Shown piece by piece: positions 1 through 9,290 of a stretch of 46,112 nucleotides of DNA (its first letter is position 1; each line of letters begins with the position of its first letter). A program made the translations under genes and the position numbers. The stretch is from Thermoproteota archaeon (GTDB taxonomy: Archaea; Thermoproteota; Thermoprotei; Thermoproteales; Thermocladiaceae): assembly GCA_013153895.1 (NCBI GenBank), contig JAADDN010000005.1, positions 1 through 46,112 on the forward strand, in the 5' to 3' direction. The notes under the pieces are model-generated. The model ran no database searches, had not been told where the DNA came from, and was given only the letters and a program-made list of their open reading frames with translations.

Positions 1-50
1 GTTTGTGGGTTAGTGTTTTTATGTGGGTTTTTTGTGTTTTTGTGTTTAAT

Positions 51-1415
51 ATGCGTGTTGTTGTTAAGTTTGGGGGGTCTCTGCTTAGGGGAGGTAGTGA
101 TTTTCTGAGGATTGGTAGGGAGGTGTGTAGGTTGTTGAGTGAGGGTTTGGAGGTTGTGGTTGTTGTTTCTGCTGTTAAAGGTGTTACTGACATGTTAGAA
201 GTTCTGTCTCGTCCTGTTGATAGGTGGCAGGACATGGTTCTACAGCTCAGAGAGCTTCATGAGAAGATAATTAGGGAGCTTGGTCTCAGCTCTACGCTTG
301 AGAAGGAGGTTATAGCTAAGGTGAACTCTCTCTTTGAGGAGCTTTATAGGACTGTAGAAGCCATAAACGTGTTGAAGGAGACTTCTCCACGCATTAGAGA
401 TCTAGTACTCTCATTTGGTGAGAGACTTAGCGTTATACTTATGTGGGCTGCATTAACTAAGCTTGGCGTAGAATGCATACACTTAACAGGGAGAGAAGCA
501 GGAATAATAACAAACGAGAGATATGGAGAAGCTAAACCAATATACGACCTATCACGAAAAATGGTAAACGAGAACCTACTAAAATACTTGAAGAACGGTA
601 TAACACCAGTAGTAACAGGATTCATAGCTGGAACAATAGATGGAAAGATAACGACCCTAGGAAGAGGAGGAAGCGACTACACAGCAACACTCCTAGCATA
701 TCTAATAGATGCAGACGAAGTCATACTATACACAGACGTACCAGGAATAATGACTGGAGATCCAAAATTCGTGAAAAATGCTAGAGTAGTACCAGAACTA
801 AGCTACGAAGAAGCAATAATGAGCGCACAGCTAGGAGCAAAAAGACTACACCCAAGAACATTCGAGCCCGTGAGAGACACAGACATAAGGACAGTCATAA
901 CATCGATAGGAGCATCAGAGAGAACGATAATACAGAGAGAATTGAAGGATCCTCCACTCAAGATGACAGCAGTAAGCACAGGAGATGTACTACTGAGAGC
1001 AAGAGTACCAGAAGAGACATTCCACGACTTCCTGATGGAGCTATCATTAGGATTATCAAAACTAGGAATAGAAGATGTTAGATATATGACATACTCAGAC
1101 TATGAGTCACAGTTATATATCATAGTTCGAGGAAGAGCACTAGATCACACACTAAAACTAATATCAGGACTACAGTCAAAGAGGCTCATAGAAGAGGCAA
1201 AAATGTATAAGGACATAGCAATAGTATCAGTTATAGGACATGGATCAAGAGATCCATCACTGCTAGCACCATACTTAGAGAAATTGAAAGATACTCCAAC
1301 GCTAGCAACAATACAGATGAAGAACGCGTTCGCAGTAGTAGTACCATCAGACAAGGCAGCAACAGTTATGTATAGATTTCACGAAGAACTACTCAAACAA
1401 TGGGAGAAGAGATAG
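51..1415 (+). CDS. lysC: Aspartate kinase
   Basis: N-terminal VVKFGGSLL, internal GRGGSDYTATLLA and DVPGIMTGDPK, C-terminal ACT-like region. The ORF track begins at 3, but ATG at 51 (MRVVVKFGGS) fits the family N-terminus. Confidence 0.93.
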   Translation: MRVVVKFGGSLLRGGSDFLRIGREVCRLLSEGLEVVVVVSAVKGVTDMLEVLSRPVDRWQDMVLQLRELHEKIIRELGLSSTLEKEVIAKVNSLFEELYRTVEAINVLKETSPRIRDLVLSFGERLSVILMWAALTKLGVECIHLTGREAGIITNERYGEAKPIYDLSRKMVNENLLKYLKNGITPVVTGFIAGTIDGKITTLGRGGSDYTATLLAYLIDADEVILYTDVPGIMTGDPKFVKNARVVPELSYEEAIMSAQLGAKRLHPRTFEPVRDTDIRTVITSIGASERTIIQRELKDPPLKMTAVSTGDVLLRARVPEETFHDFLMELSLGLSKLGIEDVRYMTYSDYESQLYIIVRGRALDHTLKLISGLQSKRLIEEAKMYKDIAIVSVIGHGSRDPSLLAPYLEKLKDTPTLATIQMKNAFAVVVPSDKAATVMYRFHEELLKQWEKR

Positions 1416-2476
1416 GAAGAGAACTAGCAGAATTAAGAAGAAAAATAGACGAGATTGATGAAACAATACTCAAATTAATAAAGGAGAGAGCAGAATTAGC
1501 GAAAGAGATAGCGAGAGAGAAGATAGCGAGAGGATTATCAATAATAGATAGAGATAGAGAGGAAACAGTACGAAGAAGATGGTTAGAGAAGGCAGAGAAG
1601 CTTGAGCTTCCTAAAGAAGTTGTAGAACCTGTACTAGAGGCAGTAATGAAATACGCAATAATGATGCAGGTAGCCGAGACAGTAGAAAGAAAGTGGAAAG
1701 ATAGGATAGAGATAACCATAATTGGAGCAGGAGGAATGGGAAAAACAATGTATAGACTATTCACAACATTTGGAATAAGAAGCACAATAATATCAGCGAG
1801 AGAGCTAGCAGAGAAAGATATAGAGATACCACAGGGAAGACTACTCATATTTGCAACACGTCCAGAATTCTTTAAAGAGAGAACATTTCTGAAAGTGTTA
1901 GATAAAGTTAGACCTGGAACAGTAATAATGGATGTATTATCTGTAAAAGAGAGAATGTTCAACATAATAGATGAAGAATGCTTAAAAAGAGACCTAGAGT
2001 ACGTAAGTGCACACCCACTCTTCGGACCAACAATGCTCGTATTTGGAGAAAATATAATACTCATAAAAGGTAGATCTTGTAGAGAAGAGACATTCAACAT
2101 AATACGTAACCTATTCTCAGACATGGGACTACACGTCATAGTTCTCGATAGCGCAGAGACTCATGATAGATACATGGCTATAGTACAGGTACTACATCAC
2201 TTTCATCAGTTATCTCTGATGAGGAGCCTCGAGAAATGTTCTAGAGATGCTGGGATTGATGTAAGAAAATTATGTACTAAGAGTCTCAGAATGACTTTAA
2301 AAGTTCTAGATAGGTTGAGAGATGTTCTGAGAGCTGTAATAGAGATACAACTATATAATAAATATGCACGAGATGTAAGAAGAATAAGCATAGAGAACAT
2401 GATTAAGCTTGCTGAGTGTTTAGAATCCTGTGAGGAGGATATTGATAAAGCTATGAGATGTGTAGAAGTTGAGTGA
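1400..2476 (+). CDS. tyrA: Fused chorismate mutase (AroQ) / prephenate dehydrogenase (TyrA)
   Basis: N-terminal AroQ pattern LRRKIDEIDETILKLIKERAELAKEIAREK, then Rossmann ITIIGAGGMGKTMYRLF and SAHPLFGPT. Overlaps the lysC stop. Confidence 0.9.
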   Translation: MGEEIGRELAELRRKIDEIDETILKLIKERAELAKEIAREKIARGLSIIDRDREETVRRRWLEKAEKLELPKEVVEPVLEAVMKYAIMMQVAETVERKWKDRIEITIIGAGGMGKTMYRLFTTFGIRSTIISARELAEKDIEIPQGRLLIFATRPEFFKERTFLKVLDKVRPGTVIMDVLSVKERMFNIIDEECLKRDLEYVSAHPLFGPTMLVFGENIILIKGRSCREETFNIIRNLFSDMGLHVIVLDSAETHDRYMAIVQVLHHFHQLSLMRSLEKCSRDAGIDVRKLCTKSLRMTLKVLDRLRDVLRAVIEIQLYNKYARDVRRISIENMIKLAECLESCEEDIDKAMRCVEVE

Positions 2477-3300
2477 TGCTGCTCTTTGGTCTGCTTGGTA
2501 GAGGTATAGGATACACGTTATCTCCATACATACATAACACGGTCTTCAAGATGTATAACATTGATGCTGAATATCATGTTCTAGACATACCTGAGCACGA
2601 GCTTGATACAAAGATAAGAGAGATCTTTGAGAGGTATGTAGGATTGAACGTTACGATACCATACAAGGTAACGATAATTAAGTACCTAGATGAGCTTACT
2701 AGAGAAGCAGAAGTAGTCGGTGCTGTAAATACTGTAAAGATAGGTGATAGAAAGATAGGACACAATACTGATATAGTGGGAATAGAACTCTCTCTAAAAA
2801 AGAGAAACGTTAACATAAGTGGGAAAAAATGCCTAGTTCTTGGAGCTGGCGGTGCTGCTAGAGCGGCAGTCTACGTATTTTATAAGGAGGGTGCTGAGAA
2901 GATAACAGTCTGTAATAGGACCAGGAGCAGAGCGGAGGAGTTGAAAAAACATTTTGAAAGTTATGGTATAAGTATTGAGTTAGCAGAGTGGGAGAATAGG
3001 AACCAGATTGCGAAACGTTGTGACGTAATCATAAACTGTACTCCAATAGGCACATTAAGTGAGGAGTCTCCACTAGATCCTGAGGTCATAGATAGTAGCA
3101 AGATAGTGATAGATATGGTATATAGACCACGCTATACAAAACTGTTAAGAGACGCTATCAATAGAGGTGCAATAATCATAGATGGTTTAACAATACTGAT
3201 ATATCAGGCACTAGCAGCAGACGAGTTCTGGCTAGGAATAAAACCTAGCGATGAGCTCTTTAACGCTGTAGAGAGAGTACTAGAAGACCTAGCGTGGTAA
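2473..3300 (+). CDS. aroE: Shikimate dehydrogenase
   Basis: GLLGRGIGYTLSPYIHN, NVTIPYK, GAVNTV, VLGAGGAARAAVY, NCTPIGT. Confidence 0.95.
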   Translation: MMLLFGLLGRGIGYTLSPYIHNTVFKMYNIDAEYHVLDIPEHELDTKIREIFERYVGLNVTIPYKVTIIKYLDELTREAEVVGAVNTVKIGDRKIGHNTDIVGIELSLKKRNVNISGKKCLVLGAGGAARAAVYVFYKEGAEKITVCNRTRSRAEELKKHFESYGISIELAEWENRNQIAKRCDVIINCTPIGTLSEESPLDPEVIDSSKIVIDMVYRPRYTKLLRDAINRGAIIIDGLTILIYQALAADEFWLGIKPSDELFNAVERVLEDLAW

Positions 3301-3301
3301 C

Positions 3302-3718
3302 ATGTGTAAGCTGATATATAGAACTGAAGGAAATAAAATATGCGGAAGAGTAATCAAGCTAGATTATGTAACACTCCTCGGAGACATAGATCCAGATAAG
3401 GGAGCTCTCAGAGATGGAAGAGAGTTAAAGAATAAGATTCTCATGTACATAGAAGCTACAGGATCAACAGTAGGATCATACATCCTCTATGCACTATCTA
3501 AGAGAGATAAGAGTCCTAGAGCAATACTCTGCGTAGAGATAGACAATTTAACATTAGTAGGATGCGTTCTCGGTGGAATACCTCTAATAAAGATAAGTAG
3601 AGAAGAGTACGATTCTATTAGAGATGGAGCTAACATATGTATCGAATTTGATAACACTGATATAGATGAGTGCCACATAGATCTAGTAGACCTAGATGAG
3701 CGAGAACTTCATACTTAG
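3302..3718 (+). CDS. DUF126 / aconitase X swivel-domain protein, probable small subunit of phosphomevalonate dehydratase
   Basis: GDIDPDKGALRDGRELKNKILMYIEATGSTVGSYILYAL and GCVLGGIPLI match the DUF126 pattern. Confidence 0.75.
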   Translation: MCKLIYRTEGNKICGRVIKLDYVTLLGDIDPDKGALRDGRELKNKILMYIEATGSTVGSYILYALSKRDKSPRAILCVEIDNLTLVGCVLGGIPLIKISREEYDSIRDGANICIEFDNTDIDECHIDLVDLDERELHT

Positions 3719-4853
3719 ATACAGGAACGATATATATTTCGGAACTAACATACTTGAGCAAAGTTTGAAAGAGATAATTAACATGCTTAAATGTAAACGT
3801 GTTCTCATAGTTACTGGCAAGAAAAGTGCAAAAGTATCAGGAGCCTTAGATAGAGTCTTGAAAGTTCTTCAAGAACAGAATATAGAGCATGAGCATGTAG
3901 ATTATGTTCTTCCCAACCCATCACTCAGCATTGCAGAACAAGTATTAGAGAGATGTTACAACTATAGACCTGACACTATTATAGCTATTGGAGGAGGATC
4001 TGTTATAGATACTGCTAAGGTAGTCTCAGCAGCATACTTCTCAAATATGAGAATAATAGACATATTTAGAGGAGAACAACCAAAAGGCAAGATACCTCTC
4101 ATCGCAATAAACTTAACACATGGATCAGGAACAGAAGCTGATAGATATGCTGTAATAACTGACGAAGCTACAAAAATAAAGAAGGGTCTTGCAAGTGAAG
4201 TATTTTACCCAACATACTCCATAGATGATCCTACACTAACATTAACACTACCAAGAAACCAGACAACATATACAAGCATCGATGCACTATATCACTGTCT
4301 AGAATCCTCATCAAGCATAATGTCATCTCCATTCACTAGAACACTAGCTATTGACGCAATGTTTAAAATATTTGAGTACTTACCAAGAGCATACATAGAT
4401 GGATCAGATCTAGAGGCAAGATACTGGCTACTCTACGCATCACTTCTAGGAGGAATATGTATAGATAACTCAAGAACACATATAGTACATGCTGTAGAAC
4501 ATGCTATCAGTGGACTTAGACCAGAGATACCACATGGACTAGGTCTAGCGGTAGTAGGTCCAAAACTTATAGGATTCGTCTACAGTAAAGTCCCAGAGAA
4601 GTTTCTAATTCTTAGAGAATTCATACCAGACCTAAAATTGAGAAGTGAAGAGCATAGAAGAGTAGAGTTCTTTCTAAAGTACATAGCTGAGCAGTATGGT
4701 ATTGAACCTAAATTATCAAGTCTAGGAATAGGTAAGGATGATATAAGAGAGATAGTTAAGTTAACAATTGAAGGTTCACCACATCTTCTTGCATTATGTC
4801 CCTGTAAGGTTACTGAGGATGATCTTGAAAGACTATTATTAGAGCTAGTCTAG
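3696..4853 (+). CDS. Iron-containing alcohol dehydrogenase family protein
   Basis: IGGGSVIDTAK, LTHGSGTEADRYAVITD, DPTLTLTLPRNQTTYTSIDALYHCLES, HAVEHAISG..IPHG: Fe-ADH signature. Confidence 0.88.
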   Translation: MSENFILRYRNDIYFGTNILEQSLKEIINMLKCKRVLIVTGKKSAKVSGALDRVLKVLQEQNIEHEHVDYVLPNPSLSIAEQVLERCYNYRPDTIIAIGGGSVIDTAKVVSAAYFSNMRIIDIFRGEQPKGKIPLIAINLTHGSGTEADRYAVITDEATKIKKGLASEVFYPTYSIDDPTLTLTLPRNQTTYTSIDALYHCLESSSSIMSSPFTRTLAIDAMFKIFEYLPRAYIDGSDLEARYWLLYASLLGGICIDNSRTHIVHAVEHAISGLRPEIPHGLGLAVVGPKLIGFVYSKVPEKFLILREFIPDLKLRSEEHRRVEFFLKYIAEQYGIEPKLSSLGIGKDDIREIVKLTIEGSPHLLALCPCKVTEDDLERLLLELV

Positions 4854-6193
4854 CTTCTCCTCTTTCTATACATTACTGCCATAACTATGATAATTATTAT
4901 CAATATAATGATTATTCCAAGCTCAATATAGACTAAATATGGTAAGTATGAGGATAATCTAACAGATTTAGATACGCTTGTGATTGTTGAAGTCTTGTTT
5001 ACATGAATTATTCCGAGAGCAACATAAGGATCTACTCCCGCTCTACCAAGCTTGTAGAATAGTGATGGATATCTCCATACATGACCTCTGAAATCTATTA
5101 CTTTAAGAATCTTAACAAAATAGTCAGGATCATTAACATACTTGAGCATGTAGATGTCAGCTATCATTCTAGAGACCCACCATGAAGGACCATGAAAGCT
5201 CGTGTGATACTTCTTCAAGTATATGTGAACTTTAGTCCAATTGAAAGCTAGTACATATGCTGTTCCTGAATCTGTTGAAGGATCATACACTATTACTATA
5301 CCTGCAACATTTCCTCCAAGTATCTTAGAGATCTCATCCTGCTCACTCCAGGGAAGCAGTTTCACGATTATCCTTCTCTTTCCGGGAGATGCATCAAATA
5401 GTTGAACATATACGTCATCTTTACAGTATACTGGAGATGCTATTATGTACACCTTATCTTTAGGAGGTATGAGATTGTGCTCCATTAAGTACTTATACAT
5501 CAAGTATCCTGAAAGTAGACCAGGACAAACATGATTATGTAATTCAGCAGCAAGGAGGAGTAGTGGAGGAGCATTATGAGACCATACTGTTACGAGAGTA
5601 ACTATTGAAAATGCTGCATACTCATTCAAGTTTCTTGTAAGATAATTCCACATCTTTGAAGGTTCTTTAAGTCCTCTCTCAATTATGTAATTAATATCGA
5701 ACTTTAGGATGCTCATCTTAGATATACACTTACTAACTATCATGTGACTAGCTTCAGAAGGCTCGATACTTCCTGAACATAGACTATCGATAATATTTTT
5801 TAGACATTCTCTACTAAACTCAATAAATATGCTCATTTTCGTATCATTATCATATATAAATATCCAGGGTATAGAATATACAGGAGCATGAACAGGAACA
5901 GCATTGTACGGTATCACGAATCCATGAGATGTGAAGTAATATGCTAGTGGATAGAGATCATAACCTTCTACTTCACTATATTTCAAGTTTGTTAACAGTA
6001 GTGCATGATATGTATCTTTAATCTTCAGTTTACTCATTATTGTGGTATATAAGTACTTGCTTGCTTCCTCTAGAGCATTTACTATCTTCCACTTACATTG
6101 AGGAGAGAAGCATAATGCTGAGTTAAGTATTAATGTAGTGAGTACTATCATCGTTATGATTAAGCAATATTTTAATGCTTGTCTCATATTCAT
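4850..6193 (-). CDS. FmdE-domain protein with N-terminal signal/TM segment and C-terminal TM anchor
   Basis: LLAAELHNHVCPGLLSGYLMYKYL resembles the FmdE HGHxCPGLxxGY motif; CKDDVYVQLFDASPGKRRIIV resembles the downstream FmdE block; hydrophobic N-terminus and IIIILIIIIIVMAVMYRKRRS C-terminus. Confidence 0.7.
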   Translation of the reverse strand: MNMRQALKYCLIITMIVLTTLILNSALCFSPQCKWKIVNALEEASKYLYTTIMSKLKIKDTYHALLLTNLKYSEVEGYDLYPLAYYFTSHGFVIPYNAVPVHAPVYSIPWIFIYDNDTKMSIFIEFSRECLKNIIDSLCSGSIEPSEASHMIVSKCISKMSILKFDINYIIERGLKEPSKMWNYLTRNLNEYAAFSIVTLVTVWSHNAPPLLLLAAELHNHVCPGLLSGYLMYKYLMEHNLIPPKDKVYIIASPVYCKDDVYVQLFDASPGKRRIIVKLLPWSEQDEISKILGGNVAGIVIVYDPSTDSGTAYVLAFNWTKVHIYLKKYHTSFHGPSWWVSRMIADIYMLKYVNDPDYFVKILKVIDFRGHVWRYPSLFYKLGRAGVDPYVALGIIHVNKTSTITSVSKSVRLSSYLPYLVYIELGIIIILIIIIIVMAVMYRKRRS

Positions 6194-6278
6194 ATATTAA
6201 GTGTTACGTGATTGGTTAATAAGCATTCTCATGATCGAAGAACATATTTAATAACTGTGAAAGTAGTATAGTAACTAT

Positions 6279-6328
6279 ATGATGAGCCGCGTGCTTCTTG
6301 AGTGATGAAGAGTAGGTAACCCGGCTGA
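6279..6328 (+). ncRNA. C/D-box sRNA candidate upstream of radA
   Basis: C box ATGATGA 6279-6285, D'-like TTGA 6298-6301, C' GTGATGA 6302-6308, D box CTGA 6325-6328; guides gccgcgtgcttc and agagtaggtaacccgg; TATA-like atatttaata about 25-30 nt upstream. Confidence 0.72.
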
Positions 6329-6378
6329 TTATTTTATAAATTGGATATATATTTCATAGACGTGTACTAAATGTAGGT

Positions 6379-7344
6379 ATGGGTGGAAAATCAACATCAG
6401 GATATGATCTAGAGGATGTTGATGGTATTGGACCAAAGACAGCACAGATGTTGCAGTCTCGTGGAATAATATCTGCAAGACATCTAGCACTCTTCACACC
6501 TGAGGAGCTCGTAGATATAACTGACATGACTCCTGATAGAGCAGAGAAGATACTTAGAAATGCTAGAGAACTAGTATTTGGACAGAAGCGTATACTGAAG
6601 GGAAGTGAGCTAGTGAAGACTATGCAGGACATGCCTAGACTAACAACTGGAGTAAAATCTATAGATAAGTTACTAGGTGGTGGACTAGAACCAAAAGCAA
6701 CATACGAGTTCGCTGGAGAATTTGGTACAGGAAAGACACAGCTTTGTCATCAGCTAGCAGTGACAGTACAGTTACCAAGAGATAAGGGTGGTGTAGCAGG
6801 AGCATGCGCATACATAGATACTGAAGAAGCATTCTCACCATCTAGAATAGAAGCGATAGCGAAAAGGTTTGGCCTAGATCCACAGCAGGTTCTAGACAAC
6901 ATATATGTGATGAAGGTAGTGAATGCTGCAGATCTAGAAGATAGAATAAAGTTTGATATAGTTAAGCTAGTAGAACAGTGTAATGTTAAGTTAATAATAA
7001 TAGACTCCATAATAGCACTATATAGAGCAGAATTTAAAGGAAGAGAGAGACTAGCAGAGAGACAGCAGAGACTAAACTACATACTCGACTGGCTAATGAG
7101 AATCGCAAAAGTATATAACATATACATAGTAATGACAAACCAGGTACTAGATGTACCATTAGGATACATAGAAGTTAAGAGACCAGCTGGAGGAAACGTT
7201 CTAGCACACGCAGTAACACATAGACTATTCTTGAAGAAGTCTAGAGATGATGTTAGAGTAATGGAGGTTCTAGATAGTCCTAGACTACCACATAAAGCAA
7301 CAGCAACATTCAGAATAACAGATAAAGGAGTAGAAGATACGTAA
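6379..7344 (+). CDS. radA: DNA repair and recombination protein RadA
   Basis: HhH N-terminus DVDGIGPKTAQML, Walker A GEFGTGKTQLCHQLAV, Walker B KLIIIDSIIALYRAEF, PAGGNVLAHAVTHR. Confidence 0.97.
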   Translation: MGGKSTSGYDLEDVDGIGPKTAQMLQSRGIISARHLALFTPEELVDITDMTPDRAEKILRNARELVFGQKRILKGSELVKTMQDMPRLTTGVKSIDKLLGGGLEPKATYEFAGEFGTGKTQLCHQLAVTVQLPRDKGGVAGACAYIDTEEAFSPSRIEAIAKRFGLDPQQVLDNIYVMKVVNAADLEDRIKFDIVKLVEQCNVKLIIIDSIIALYRAEFKGRERLAERQQRLNYILDWLMRIAKVYNIYIVMTNQVLDVPLGYIEVKRPAGGNVLAHAVTHRLFLKKSRDDVRVMEVLDSPRLPHKATATFRITDKGVEDT

Positions 7345-7351
7345 GAGCAAG

Positions 7352-7399
7352 ATGATGAGAGTCCCGTAACAGAATAGTGAAGAAGGTTTCCGGCACTGA
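7352..7399 (+). ncRNA. C/D-box sRNA candidate just downstream of the radA stop
   Basis: C ATGATGA 7352-7358, D'-like CAGA 7370-7373, C'-like GTGAAGA 7377-7383, D CTGA 7396-7399; guides gagtcccgtaa (11 nt) and aggtttccggca (12 nt). Confidence 0.65.
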
Positions 7400-7559
7400 G
7401 CATATGTGAACACTAAACTCTTAACATAATACAAACGATATACAACATATTTCAACGTTATTATTGGTCATATACTTAGCATTATAGTACACTCAAGTTC
7501 AGATATGGTAGGTAACCATGTAGATAGATCTTAAAAGTCTAGGAAGATAGAGAAAAGCT

Positions 7560-7955
7560 ATGTATGGCGCAGAGATGTCATCATCAGATTTTTGGAGATA
7601 TACGTTCACTAATAATGATCTCTCAACTATACCTGCTGAAAAGTATAGGAATCTGATGGTTGATATTCAGAAACTGCTTGCAGAAGATATGAGTAATAGA
7701 AAGATCTCTGCAAAAATAGATATAACATATTCAAAAGATCTAGGCATGCATGTTCTACATTTCGAAACTGAGGATCAGTTATTAAGCATATACGTTAGAC
7801 CACAAGGTGTTGATATAAGGATAAATAGGGTAGGAATGAAGAGATATCATGACCTAGTAACAAAATTATTCTATCTTCTTCGTAATTACTCGCTAGTGCT
7901 TGCTGAGTCTGTATTTTTTATCAAAGTTAGAGTGAGAAAACTATCTCTAAGTTAA
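7560..7955 (+). CDS. Hypothetical protein
   Basis: 131-aa ORF with TATA-like atcttaaaag about 25 bp upstream; no family recognised. Confidence 0.6.
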   Translation: MYGAEMSSSDFWRYTFTNNDLSTIPAEKYRNLMVDIQKLLAEDMSNRKISAKIDITYSKDLGMHVLHFETEDQLLSIYVRPQGVDIRINRVGMKRYHDLVTKLFYLLRNYSLVLAESVFFIKVRVRKLSLS

Positions 7956-8000
7956 TGATATAAGTCTACAAGTGGCGTCTTGTCGTTAACTGTTATATAG

Positions 8001-8792
8001 GTGCGTATGAGTACATCATGTGTGAGACTTGGCTTGTTTGGATATGGTAAGATGGGGGAGGCGTTTGCAGATATTCTTAAGGAGAAGTGTGAGGTATATG
8101 TGTATGATATTGTTGAGGAGAGGCTTAAGGTTGCTGAGAGTAGGGGTCTAAAGGTCTCCCGTTCTGCGAGAGAGATCGCTGAGTTGTGTGATATATGGTT
8201 CATTTCTGTTCGTCCTCAAGATGTTGAGGATCTTGCAAGAGAGATTGGGAGTCTTGCATCTGGTAGGTTAGTGATATCTATTGTTGCTGGTCTTGAGACT
8301 TCTAGACTTGAGTCATATTTTCCAGGTAGTAGAGTTGTCAGGTTGATGCCTAACATAAATGTTCGTGTTAGACATGCAGTGATAGCTCTATGCCCTGGAA
8401 AGACTGCTTCACGAGATGATGTTGAGCTTGTTAAGAAGCTTCTTGAGGGTGGTGGTATAGTTATTGAGATTCCTGAGAAGCTAATGCCTGCCTACACAAT
8501 GATTGGTGGTGTTACTCCTGCTCTTGCTGCATATTTTGCAGATGCATTAGCTTGGAGTGGTGTTCTGCTAGGTCTAGATAGGTCAACTTCTCTGAAGATT
8601 GTTGCACATATCTTGATAGGTACTGGAAAACATCTACTAGAGAAGAAGCCTGATGAGATAATTGAGATGGTTGCGACTCCTGGTGGAGTAACTATAGAGA
8701 GCATAGAGTATCTTGAGAAGGAGGGTGTTAAAGGAAAGATCATGGAGTCTATTAAGCAGGGTCTAGAGAAGGAGAGGAGATTGAAAGGTTAG
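8001..8792 (+). CDS. proC: Pyrroline-5-carboxylate reductase
   Basis: VRLGLFGYGKMGEAFADIL, VRLMPNINVRVRHAVIAL, IGGVTPALAAYFADAL, MVATPGGVT. The true start may be ATG 8007 or GTG 8022. Confidence 0.9.
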   Translation: MRMSTSCVRLGLFGYGKMGEAFADILKEKCEVYVYDIVEERLKVAESRGLKVSRSAREIAELCDIWFISVRPQDVEDLAREIGSLASGRLVISIVAGLETSRLESYFPGSRVVRLMPNINVRVRHAVIALCPGKTASRDDVELVKKLLEGGGIVIEIPEKLMPAYTMIGGVTPALAAYFADALAWSGVLLGLDRSTSLKIVAHILIGTGKHLLEKKPDEIIEMVATPGGVTIESIEYLEKEGVKGKIMESIKQGLEKERRLKG

Positions 8793-9220
8793 CCGAACCA
8801 CCACTCCTCGAGCTGGTCTGGAGTAAGCTCCTCAATCTTCTTCAATGTTGCTTCCTCTCTCACAAGATCTCTTATAGATATCACACCTACAGGTCTTCCA
8901 GATGAATCAACAACTACGAGATGCCTTATCCTGTGTCTTCTCATGAGCTTAGCAGCTTCCTGAAGTGGGGCATCCTCCTTGATAGTTATGACCTCTCTAG
9001 TACATACATCACCAACCTTGGTACTGTTCACATCCTTTCCTTCAGCTATACAACGTACAATATCCTTCTCTGATAACACTCCATATAGCTTACCATTCTC
9101 CATCACTACTAGAAAGCTTACACCATTCTTAATCATTGTCTCGGCAGCCTCCTTCAATGTTGCTGATGGTGTTATAGTTATGAGTTTCTTTGATGCTACA
9201 TCACCTACCTTTACTACCAT
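8789..9220 (-). CDS. Two-CBS-domain protein
   Basis: VASKKLITITPSATLKEAAETMIKNGVSFLVVMENGKLYGVLSEKDIVR followed by a second CBS repeat (VCTREVITIKEDAPLQEAAKLMRRHRIRHLVVVD..PVGVISIRDLV). Confidence 0.93.
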   Translation of the reverse strand: MVVKVGDVASKKLITITPSATLKEAAETMIKNGVSFLVVMENGKLYGVLSEKDIVRCIAEGKDVNSTKVGDVCTREVITIKEDAPLQEAAKLMRRHRIRHLVVVDSSGRPVGVISIRDLVREEATLKKIEELTPDQLEEWWFG

Positions 9221-9290
9221 GTTATAACTGTTATTACTACCTAATTAACGGTTTGTGCAATATTGTAACTGTTATACACTACAGAAAGTT

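Noticed and set aside
1393-2139. 248-aa antisense ORF opposite CM-tyrA
   Set aside because: Ser/Ile/Leu-rich mirror ORF caused by A-rich codon usage on the opposite strand; the sense gene has clear family motifs.
6312-7517. Shared 10-mer gtaggtaacc in the radA-upstream sRNA guide (6312-6321) and in the 7508-7517 intergenic region
   Set aside because: Same-sense rather than complementary, short, and plausible by chance in 46 kb.
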